The notes below the pieces were generated by a model. That model saw only the letters and a list, made by a program, of their open reading frames with translations. It made no database searches and was not told the DNA's origin. Shown here one piece after another: positions 8,857 to 20,800 of a stretch of 64,000 bases of DNA. Origin of the DNA: Symsagittifera roscoffensis (lineage: Eukaryota; Xenacoelomorpha; Acoela; Convolutidae). Each line of letters starts with the position of its first letter. Within the stretch, counting starts at the first letter, position 1. The stretch is from positions 8,523,954 through 8,587,953 of the forward strand of contig NC_087066.1 of NCBI RefSeq assembly GCF_963678635.1, in the 5' to 3' direction. Made by a program: the position numbers and the translations under genes.

Positions 8857-11800
8857 CTGAAACGCAATTCTGCATCATCAAAGCACTGCTTAAATCTGTT
8901 CCTAACTTTTCGTAGACGTTAATTTAAGTTAAAATTTCGGTTTTTAACGATAAAAACATCAATAACTAACATGAAAAGTGCGTTGGTAACCAAGCCAACC
9001 CTTAGACACTATTGGCCGACTATCTTGTTTCAACAGTCAAACGATATAATATGATATGAAGCTGTACATGGTATTTTGATCGATTGACACTGACAACGAT
9101 TAATTCTAAATGTGTGATGATTAATGACACTTTTGGGAATTAAACAGAGGCGAAGCTGCGCTTCGCAAACACTTGCGAGAACACGACCAAAAAGCAGCTC
9201 TATCAAGTGACATAAGAAAAAAAAAGACGAATTTGCAAAACTCAATGCTTAGCAAAAACTCGAATTACCAAAAATCTGCGACCTAGCAAATTTGAGTCAC
9301 GCACTAGCCATTCAGCCACGGATTCTAAAATCCCCACAAACAAGCCACCAACAATGCACGTATATGCTAATACACTGCGAATTTGATGCAGCAAAAGTAG
9401 CACCAATTACAAAAAGATACAAATTTCTGAAACCGAGAGTTTATTATTGTTATGTTGTTTGAAACGAATAGCGCTTTTCGGTTCACTTGATGAATTAAAA
9501 ATGCATCAACTGTGTAAACTTATAACTATTCGAATGTCAAAGCACATGTGATCAATAAGCTGTAAAGGTGCAACAAATAAGCTCTCATGCCAATTCGATG
9601 CAGTAAATATTGCAGCAAAAATAATAGTAGCAACTATGTTTGCGATTTAGGTTAAAAAAAGAAAGTTCGTACTATGACACATTGCTTCGCAAGTGTAAAC
9701 ACAGAACATAGCCAACTGACAGAGGGAAAAAAGTCAATGAACGCAATTGAAAAAAAATACTGAATAGCTTTTTGAAAAATCGTAACTTCCGAATTTTAAA
9801 GAAAAAAATAGATGGCATTGAAGCTCTTTGAACTTCTAGAACAAATTATGATTGACACTTTTTTTTGGTTAAATTAACCCAATTTGAGAAAACTGGATCA
9901 ATAGCTTATTTTTTTAACCTATTGATCCAGTAAATTTTTACCCAAAACTAGCATTCGATCACACTTAATGTGACCTGTACAATTTCGCAGTAAGATGGTA
10001 GAACTTGCCTTTCTATCAAAATAACAAAGGAAACGAACTGTATATAAGAAATCAAAAGTCAATACGAAAAAAAAAAACCGTTTTGAGCCTGTACAAAATT
10101 TAAAAATTTTCCTGAAAACTATGATAAGGTGAGCAATTAAAATGAAATTATGATTTTAAATCAGTAAACAGTAACATCATTTATACCTTAGCTCCTCTGA
10201 GCTGTTAGACTCCCTGGAATCGAAAACATCATACTCAGACACTTTCCAAAAGACACTTTCTCCAGTATTTAGAGTAATGGATCAAACTTTTCAAATTTTA
10301 GCTCAGAGTTATTCATCTTATCGAATTTGGAGAGCCAAACTCAAGAATTTTTGAGGTTTAAAATTTTCTATCAAATTATTCTAGATTTTTAAGTGCTATT
10401 TTAAGAATTAATTTTCTTAGCGAATTTAAATAGCAAATTTAGAGAACTTTAAATAGTAATGTAAAGTTAAAATTCAGAGAGCAGGCGTTATATGTGAACT
10501 CTAGTTTGCAATACTTAATCGATACGCCCCTATACAAATCTTCCGTTCGAATAAAGAAGTTACCGATAGCGCTTACAGTTTTTACTAGTGAGATTTGCGG
10601 GACTTATTTTTAGTTCAAAATCGTTTAATTTCTAATTCGACTTGGATTTCCGTCGGCCTGATGTTCTGCACCTGATCAGGATGTCTGCTTTTGAAAACAA
10701 TTGAAAGAAAAATAGAAAGAAAGTCGGCTTGAAGTCCCGTTATCAACTCAGCACTCAATTGCAAAGTCCAACTCAAGCCGCACGTACAAGAGAAACAACT
10801 TCACGTGAATACGGCCCTTCACAAGTCAAAATGGTGAGTTAAAACGTTTGTGTGGTGGCTGGGAAATATTTTTTGAAATATTTTAATTCGAAAATTTTTT
10901 GTTTATAACGGGGAATAGGTAACCGATCTTTTAGCATACCAAACGGTACTACTAAACATCCCATCAAAAACGGTTGTCGTCTTCTGCAGTGATCATAAAA
11001 AAGCAGCAGCTCATCTTTTTGAATTTTTTCCATTAAATAAACAGTCGATCCGAAAATGCAATAACCGACCGAACCGAGCCGATTTTTGAAAAATCCTGAA
11101 CCGCCAACCTCTAATAAACTGTAATACAATGTTTGTGTTTTAGCCCAAGAGCAATCATGTGTTTTACTACTGCCCCGGAGGAGAGGCGGAGCGAATCGAG
11201 CAGAGTGGGAAGATATACTGTGTAGAGCTCGAGGAAGACGAAGACTACTACGACGCGCAAGTCTTTTCCTAGGGTGCCGGGCATCAAGCCGACGGGACTT
11301 CAAGCCGAATCGTAAAACTGGGGACTTCGAGCCGAAAATTTTCTAATTAGGTCATGAAACATGATTAATTTGAAAACTTTTTGTAAAGAATTTCTCAACT
11401 TCATGATCTTTCTTCAGTACTTATTGGCGTTTTCATAAAATTTAAGCCTCCAAATGATGTTACGGAAAGCTGAAAAAAAACACGGTTGAAGGCAATTTTC
11501 TGGTTTATAAATTATGCATTTCAAAAAACGGCTGATATTATTAACGGATGTCAATCCTAAGTCATTCATGGTCATGACTTGCGCTTATTATGGAATAAAT
11601 TTGCCTAAATTTTTGAAAAGCAACGTTTTACAGAACAAAAAATAGTGATTTGAGGTGCTTGTAAAGTTTAAATTTCGGCCTGAAATCCCTCCGGCTTGGA
11701 GTCCTGTCGACTTGTTAGCCTAGACCCCTTTTCCTAAATCCAGCGACATGATGGTGTGAAAGATCAAACATTCATGATCACGTACTAGTTTACTTCTTTG

Positions 11801-14800
11801 GTCTCATGACAAAACTAGTTCAGATGATTGGTCCCGCCTATTTTCTTAAAAGAAGAGCCAGCGCGGGCTGTGAACATACGCCTTGCGGTTGGTAACCGGA
11901 TTTTTACCCGCTAGACTAACTATGCCCGTTTCAACAGCAAATAGAGAAATAAAAATGCTTACTGTTAGAATTAGCCACATACTGTAAACGATTTTTATTA
12001 GGGACCACAGCATTTTCGAGGGACCAAAGAAGTAAACTAGTACCCATGATCAAATCAAACAAGAATTGGAAAAGCGTCAATGAACGCAGGGAAAAACACT
12101 AACTTTCGAATTTCAAAGGAAAAAAAATCATATTTAGGAGCAATTATCTACATTGTTTCAAACAGGCATGAGCTAATCGAAGCACGTGCTAATAGGCCAG
12201 TCTTCATAGTCTGTAGTACTTAATTGCTTAAAAATCTTACAATAGCTTAATTTATAACGTAAATACTTCACTTTTCTCGAGTAACGTTAGTTTTTTTTGA
12301 GTATTTTAGCTCCTTGGAATCAAAATCTTTTTATATTTTTTCGATTTTCTAGTAACTTTTCTACAAAAATTATTTTTCAATTTGCTTAAATTACCATGAG
12401 TGTCGAATATACCTCATCCCCTGTTTTTTTCAGCTCCTTTTATCACACCAAGCCGATAAAACATAGCCAACTGACAGTTGGAAAAGAGTAATGAACGCAC
12501 GTAAACAAAAAAAACACCGACTTTGTCCAAAAAATCTCAACTTTCAAACTTCAAAGAAAAAAATAGAAGTCCTTTAAGCTCTTTGAAATTCTAGAACAAA
12601 ATATGATTGGCGCTTTTTTGATAACATTAACCCAACTTGAGAAAACTGAAATCAAAAATTAAATTCTACTTTCGAAGCTAAAAACGGATTGCGTTTTTTC
12701 GCGCCATTTCCAGGTTTGTATTCGGAGAGTGCTATTCTCGTCACTTTCAGCAGGTAAATTTCTATTGAATTAAAAAAGGCATATATACTTATATACATTT
12801 ATAAATGCATTAGTATGTATGAATGCACATCTGTAGTTAATAGAGCATTCTAAGACTTTTTCCTGAAAAAAAAAACCAAAAAATTACCAAGACCTATATA
12901 AGAGTATTCACTATGTTCATTACTCTTTAAAACGACAATAATTTGAAAAACTTTTCTGTTGTTATTTTTTAAGACTATGGTCGGAACATTCTGTGCTACT
13001 TGCACGGTAACCGGCTATCCTTGTTTCAGTAACCGGCTATCCTTGTTTCATTTTGTTTAGGTACGGCATCTACTTGTCCAATATCTCTCCCTTTTCAAAC
13101 AAACTACACGATTCGTTGTTCGATGAGTTTGGCGAGGATCTTGATGAATATATTAAACTTCCCAAGGCGTGGGTGGAGGCACAAGCGAATGGCGGCAAGT
13201 GGAACTACACTGTGTTGGATGGAGGAAATCAGCTGCATCGGTTCTTACTGGACGGAAAGAAACAGTCGCTGGATCTTGCAGAGGCAGACTATGTTATCAA
13301 AGGCTCTCGAGAAAATCCAGAGGACGAATACAATATAGTAAAATTAGAAAAATAATAACAGTAACACAACTTCGCTTACATTAATTCTGTGTTCAAGTTG
13401 ACCCAAGCAAAGGATCCAAAACGAATTTATGGATCTCTTTAACTATTTCCCCCACTCCCCTTTTACAAAGGTGAGAGGAGATTCGTTATAAGGTTCAAAA
13501 TTCACGTACTTAACCGTTGAATTAATTTTTTTATAGGGGTGGCATTTCGTTACTAGGTACCAAGGGGAAGGGGGGTAAAAAAGAGATCCGACTTAATTTT
13601 TAATTAAGAAATTCGCAGCTAACAGAAACAATTCCAAAGCGTTTCAGGATTTACTTATTTACGGTAAAAACCACAAAAACTTATACTGAATTCGATTAAG
13701 ATCAAAAATTTGGATGAGTTTTATGAACTTTGTCTGATACTGTCTCAATGTTATCAGTCACCATTTATCGGACTTTTAACTCACGATAAGCTTCGTTGTA
13801 ACAGCAGCTCTCAAAACAACACCCCTTTTCGTTAGATCAAATTAACCACTTTTATTCACATTTCAGAACTTCACCAGCCAAGGGAGTTACTTCCACTACA
13901 CAACTGAGGAAAATTTAGATCAGATCATTGAATCGGGGTACATCAAGTCAAACAGCAAACACAAGCAGTTTTCAGGGCAAGTGGTAACAAAAGTTGTACA
14001 TAATAACGTCAGAGAAAATTACATTTTTTCAGATGATCTCCAATTTGACAAATTATCCATAATTTCCATATTAACCAATTCCGCAGTTTTGAGTATTATT
14101 AATTGAAATTTTTTGATAATGATGAAGACGATGGAAAAAAATACTCAATAAGTAATGAGAAATATAACCAAAAATTTTGGTTTAGAATTCACGAGAAAGG
14201 CGTGTGCATTACTGACGCTGACTATGAAGCCCATACAAGATATATCAAGCGACAATGCTTTCGCTATGGGGGAGACGATAACAGACTGGCCGCCTACATC
14301 GAGCTACCCAAGGCATCAATCCGCGAGTATGCAGTAATGAATGGAATCGAAGTTCTTCCATATAAGGACAAGCGAAGATCTTTCGTGGTGACTACAGGAA
14401 ATCAGCCACTATATTTGGACAACGTACACGGATGGGAGTATGGCTATCGCGACTTGTGAACTCGATCGAAACCCAGGTGTCATACCAAAACTTCAGCTAG
14501 CTCTGATTCGAAACTTTTCTGCTCAAATGACAATTTTACTGCTGTTCTGTGATTGTCAAAATGTTAAATTTGAAGAGGGTTTTGTGTGTTGGGGGGTGGG
14601 GGGGGGGATTGGGGGGTAAAAAGCGGGCAGGGGGCGGAAAAGAGGTTTTTGTGTGTGTGTTTGGAAATGGGTGAAAAACTCGTGGGCGAAAGACCGAAAA
14701 CAAAATTAGCCGAAAGTAAACTTTTAAAGAGAATCAATTGCTATTCAATTAAAATGAATTAAATGAAGTAATCTTTCATAACGAAACCCTTGAAATATAA

Positions 14801-17800
14801 AATTTGTTCCAATCCGGCGGCGATCAATGACAATTTGAAAATTTTGCATATTTCTGCCGTTTTTATAATCGGCCAATATCAATATTAGATCCCTGTAAAT
14901 GTTTACTTTCTTTCAGATTTTCACGTTTTCATTCCAAATTTTAGATCACTGAAAGCTGATTTTTATTTTCGCGCATTCGATCCTTCGCATATGAAGGATT
15001 CCACCGGTTTTGTATGCAGCATCGATTATTTATTTTTCGACGACAATTTATTTTAAATGAAACTTTTATTGAAGCAGATTAGCTGCGAGCAGGTACACAA
15101 CAGCGGTTCTTCTTAGTGCAAAACAGCTCGTATGCTGGTCATTTCACAGTAAATGGTCTTAGTAAGCAACTGCTAATGAACTAGTACTCACTGTAGGGCT
15201 TTTAGTTCGCTCTTCAGCTGCAGAATCTCCTCCTCCGACGCCTCCTTTTCCTTGTTCAGATTCTGCACCTTCCTGAAACGCAATTCTGCATCATCAAAGC
15301 ACTGCTTAAATCTGTTCCTAACTTTTCGTAGACGTTAATTTAAGTTAAAATTTCGGTTTTTAACGATAAAAACATCAATAACTAACATGAAAAGTGCGTT
15401 GGTAACCAAGCCAACCCTTAGACACTATTGGCCGACTATCTTGTTTCAACAGTCAAACGATATAATATGATATGAAGCTGTACATGGTATTTTGATCGAT
15501 TGACACTGACAACGATTAATTCTAAATGTGTGATGATTAATGACACTTTTGGGAATTAAACAGAGGCGAAGCTGCGCTTCGCAAACACTTGCGAGAACAC
15601 GACCAAAAAGCAGCTCTATCAAGTGACATAAGAAAAAAAAATACGAATTTGCAAAACTCAATGCTTAGCAAAAACTCGAATTACCAAAAATCTGCGACCT
15701 AGCAAATTTGAGTCACGCACTAGCCATTCAGCCACGGATTTTTAAAATCCCCACAAACAAGCCACCAACAATGCACGTATATGCTAATACACTGCGAATT
15801 TGATGCAGCAAAAGTAGCACCAATTACAAAAAGATACAACTTTGCATATAATAAATTGCAACTCATAAAGCCACATTATGTATAAATTGTGCATTTCAAA
15901 AAAATGCCGGATACATAAAGTTCGAAAATTTCTGAAACCGAGAGTTTATTATTGTTATGTTGTTTGAAACGAATAGCGTTTTTCGGTTCACTTGATGAAT
16001 TAAATATGCATCAACTGTGTAAACTTATAACTATTCGAATGTCAAAGCACATGTGATCAATAAGCTGTAAAGGTGCAACAAATAAGCTCTCATGCCAATT
16101 CGCTGCAGTAAATATTGCAGCAAAAATAATAGTAGCAACTATGTTTGCGATTTAGGTTAAAAAAAGAAAGTTCGTACTATGACACATTGCTTCGCAAGTG
16201 TAAACACAGAACATAGCCAACTGACAGAGGGAAAAAGTCAATGAACGCAATTGAAAAAAAATACTGAATAGCTTTTTGAAAAATCGTAACTTCCGAATAT
16301 TAAAGAAAAAAATAGATGGCATTGAAGCTCTTTGAACTTCTAGAACAAATTATGATTGACACTTTTTTTTGGTTAAATTAACCCAATTTGAGAAAACTGG
16401 ATCAATAGCTTATTTTTTTAACCTATTGATCCAGTAAATTTTTACCCAAAACTAGCATTCGATCACACTTAATAAGACCTGTACAATTTCGCAGTAAGAT
16501 GGTAGAACTTGCCTTTCTATCAAAATAACAAAGGAAACGAACTGAATATAAGAAATCAAAAGTCAATACGAAAAAAAAACCGTTTTGAGCCTGTACAAAA
16601 TTTAAAAATTTTCCTGAAAACTATGATAAGGTGAGCAATTAAAATGAAATTATGATTTTAAATCAGTAAACAGTAACATCATTTATACCTTAGCTCCTCT
16701 GAGCTGTTAGACTCCCTGGAATCGAAAACATCATACTCAGACACTTTCCAAAAGACACTTTCTCCAGTATTTAGAGTAATGGATCAAACTTTTCAAATTT
16801 TAGCTCAGAGTTATTCATCTTATCGAATTTGGAGAACCAAACTCAAGAATTTTTGATTAATTTTCTTAGCGAATTTAAATAGCAAATTTAAGAGAACTTT
16901 AAATAGTACTGTAGAGTTAAAATTCAGAGAGCAGGCGTTATATGTGAACTCTAGTTTGCAATACTTAATCGATACGCCCCTATACAAATCTTCCGTTCGA
17001 ATAAAGAAGTTACCGATAGCGCTTACAGTTTTTTCAGTAATAATTAAGATGCAAGTGAACTTTCAGACGAACTTTGGCAGGATACGTCTGAATATTGACT
17101 TCTGAATGAGAAATATATCATCAACAGCACATTCGCTTCATCGTATGTGAGACCAACTTAAAACTGTCCAACCCATTCATTGTAACAAATGATACGCTTT
17201 TTCGCGAGTTCAATTAAAACATCTTATTTCGACCGAATTGACACAGTGAATCCGTTCGATTCTGATTGCCTAACTCAATTTCCAATATTTCCCTTTATTT
17301 CCCAATATACACCATTACCATCAGCAGTTGGTATAGAGCATATATCATAATTGACTACTCACAGTTGCAGCTGTTGCACTTGTTGTTGAAATGTGTGAGC
17401 CCTCCTCTCACTATCTTTCCTCTCCATCTGCTCCCTCTCCAAATCCCTCCTCTGCTGTCTGAATTGATTCTTCAATCCCACCAGACCACTAGACGAAGTC
17501 ACTTCTAAAACACTCATTGAATGCTAATTATCCAACTATTTGTGCATATTAGTTTTCTATCATCCATAGTAATAAAAACGGGCGTTAATACACGCTTCGA
17601 AGTCGCCTCAAAAAGAGACTCCACCGATCCACTTTTGCTGGTAAATGCTTTAGTAATTACAACAAACGGTGTCTGGCTTGAAAAAAAAACGGTGAATGAC
17701 AAGGATCCGGATCTGATCTAGACAGTGAACATAAAAATAAGCAAAAAAAAAATGAAGACATTTTCGCGGGTCATTGCACGAATTAAGCGGTAAACGAAAA

Positions 17801-20800
17801 ACTGTTTCGCAATGTACTTGCCCTGAAATCGAACTTTTACACGCAGAGGCAAAGCTTCGCTTCGCAAACACTTGCGAGAACACGACAAAAAGCAGCTCTA
17901 TAAGGGCAATAATAAAAATTAGAAATAAGCCTCGAATTAGTGGAAATGCGGCTACCTCTGAGATTCCAACCTGCGACCAAGAGATTAAGAGGCTCACTAA
18001 CCACTCAGCCACAACCATTAGAACAGAGAACAGATGCTATACAAATTTCAATGCTACAGTGAAATTTCCAGATAAGCGAACACTTTTAAGAACACATTTA
18101 TTTGCAAGTTAGGTTAGAAAAAAGAAGGTTAATAAAAACTTTTGCTGATCGCAAGTGTAAATTTCTGAAATAAGAAACGGGGAAAATACCAATTTTCCAT
18201 CGTAAAATTATACACCTGTGAAAACAGATATCATTAGCTTTGTGTGCAAACTGTGTTCAAATTTTGTGAGCAGACAGAGTAATTTCATCCTATGAGATGT
18301 TAATTGTCCATTCTTTCAGCTGAAACGGTGTTTCTGTAACCAATCTAAAAAAACATCCAACAGACAGTTGGAAAATAGTCAATATGGCAAGGAAACAATT
18401 TTTTTGAAAAAAACTTGAGCCTTCGAACTTCAAAGTAAAAATATACCGCCTTAAAGTCGAACAGCGAAGAATCAAATTTGAGCGTGATCAATATTTGTGA
18501 CTTTCCGGAAAAAAAGCACTATCTATATAAGAGTTTTCACGACGTTCATCGAGACTCTTAATCTCTTAATCAATGGTGTTACGAATTCTCGCCTCAATTT
18601 ATTCTGAAGAAAAATTGTTTTTCAAATAAAACTCTTCCAAAGTTTCCTATAATCAAGATTCCTAAAAAACTATTTTCCAAATGAAGAAAGAAACAAAATA
18701 CAATATCAATGAACAAGAATTACAGCAAAAAAAGATGATACTCAATTTTTCAACTTCCGAATTCAAAGAGAAAAAAATATCACCCTTAAGCTGCTTGAAT
18801 TCAAGAAAACTAGATCAATGAGTGAGTATTTAGTGTAATCCGATAAGAAATCTAAAAATCAAAATGCACATTTGACATTAAAAATCATTCCCTCTTCTTC
18901 GAGCCATTTCCCAAATTTCTTGGTAACGCCACAAAATAATTCCTGATCAGGGAGAAACGCCACAAAATACAGAATATGCATCGGTGTGAAGGGCATTTTT
19001 GTTATTTTCATAACCTCTGCTTTGTTCTGAGAAAACTGACAATTAAAACATTTGAAAGCAATTTTCGAAAAGCTCTAGCACTACCTACCAAAACATATAT
19101 CTATAGGTCAATATTATAAACTTTAAAGAAACTCCCGCAACTATATCATCTCAAACCTGACTGGTATTGCGCTTCACGGAATCTGACATGATACCCTGAA
19201 ATCTTACTTAAATTGGGCTCAACAAATCAATTTGGATGCACATTATCTTTAAAAAAAAACATCTTTTAATTCGACTTTGATTTCCGGCCAAATTAATATG
19301 CTGCATTAGGATTTAGTTTCATCAAATACTCTTCATACAGAATTGATAAAAACAAATTAACCTTCAAGCACTAGCAAACTTTTATGTGATTTTGATATTT
19401 TAAGATTTCAAATAAATTTGAACTTTTTAAAGCAAAATAACGCTTTTATCAGATAGAAAGGTGGCAGTTGTAAATCAACTGAAAACTGACATCAAAGATA
19501 AACTCACGTTTCTTCAGATCCAACAGTCTAGGCGAAAACAGCGCACTCTTCGAACTCACGTCCGCCTCCTCCTCGCCATCCATTGCGTCATCATCCTCCT
19601 CTTCTGACGTCATTATTACGCCATCTTCCGACTTGGTCTTCTTCTTCACTGAGTTAATGTCAACTACTCCGTTTTGATTGTCCTCGTGATTCGCCCCATT
19701 AGGCAGGGCATTTGTCGCCGATTCCTCACTGAGTGAACTTTCAATCATGTCCTGATCTTCTGCTTTATTGTCTACTGCATTTGATGTCACTTTCAGCTCG
19801 CGATTGTCTATATTTCTGCATAATAAAGTCCAGACGGTCAACCAGAGTAGAAAAATTTAACTAACACAGTTAATAGTTCGGATCAAGTAGATCGTTTGTT
19901 ATGCACTGATGTTTCAAAAAGTATTGGTTTTTCTCGCTTGCACCAGAGCGGCAAATTAAGCTCTGTTCTAGAAGATTGAAAAACTATTTGACACTCGGTT
20001 GGACAGCAAAGGTGATAAATTTTATAACAGCTATTGGCTTATTTGAAGAGATACTAGACTGCTCAATCAAAGAGGCAGAATGATTAAATCGAATGGACAA
20101 TGATGGCAGAGCACTTTCTTAACAAATTAGCTTCAAAAGCTTAAAACTAACAATTATCGAAGTTATTGCAAAAAAAAAACAAGCAGAAAAATAATATGGT
20201 TCAAAATAAATTCCGTTGACCAAATATTAAAGGCTGTCAACAAAAGCAGCTATGGGGTCAAATTGAAATTCCAATTCGTTTACGGTTTTAATCGGCCATA
20301 GCGTCCAGATGCCTCTACACTCACAAACACTTAAGAACGGCGACCACAGTTGTGCAATTAAAAATACAGAACTTCAAAATATTTATAAATGTTACACCTT
20401 TCGTCAATACATAAGCATCAAATTAAAACCTTCCATAATGTTAGCATTATTAGAATTTAAATCTATTAAAGACTGACCGCTACATTGAAAAGTGTTATTG
20501 AAATCAAAGAAAAAAATTTAAAAATTATCTTAGCCAAAAGACACTGTTTGGTAAAACTAAAACTAAAAAACTGATGAAGTTGGATTATTGGGCAAATTTT
20601 AGTTGCTCTGAAAAATCTATTGTTTGTAATTTTTTCTGAAACTACAAATCAATTCTGTTTTTGCACTTCAGTAGTTGAGGAGCGTCTTCCATTTAGCCGA
20701 AAAATTTTAACTCAGAGGCGAAGCTTCACTTCGCAAACACTAGCGAGAACACGATAAAAGCAGCTCTACAAAATGCAATAAGAAAAAGTAGAAATAAGCC

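Larger units (their letters stand above)
4173..10583. repeat. Tandem segmental duplication, copy 1 (about 6.4 kb)
   Basis: The sequence from ACTAGTGAGATTTGCGGG to GATAGCGCTTACAGTTTTT recurs directly downstream at 10584-17034, with very high identity over exons, introns and transposons. The offset is 6411 bp at the left end and drifts by a few bases through small indels. Relative to copy 2, this copy lacks about 80 bp near 9420. It contains ART copy 1 (+), coiled-coil exon 25 of the large - strand gene, and several MITEs. Confidence 0.95.
10584..17034. repeat. Tandem segmental duplication, copy 2
   Basis: This repeats 4173-10583 in direct orientation, starting at the same ACTAGTGAGATTTGCGGG and ending at GCGCTTACAGTTTTT. 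It keeps about 80 bp near 15840 missing from copy 1. That segment occurs in another B element near 23260, so it is ancestral. It lacks about 50 bp near 16855 that copy 1 has. Coding sequence is almost unchanged except for a patch around exon 5. Confidence 0.95.

Noticed and set aside
17514-18112. Overlapping frames of 60-120 codons near exon 23
   Set aside because: They lie in or beside a SINE-like element and mirror each other on both strands. I found no splice sites linking them to a gene, though 17521-17721 is somewhat less AT-rich than its surroundings.
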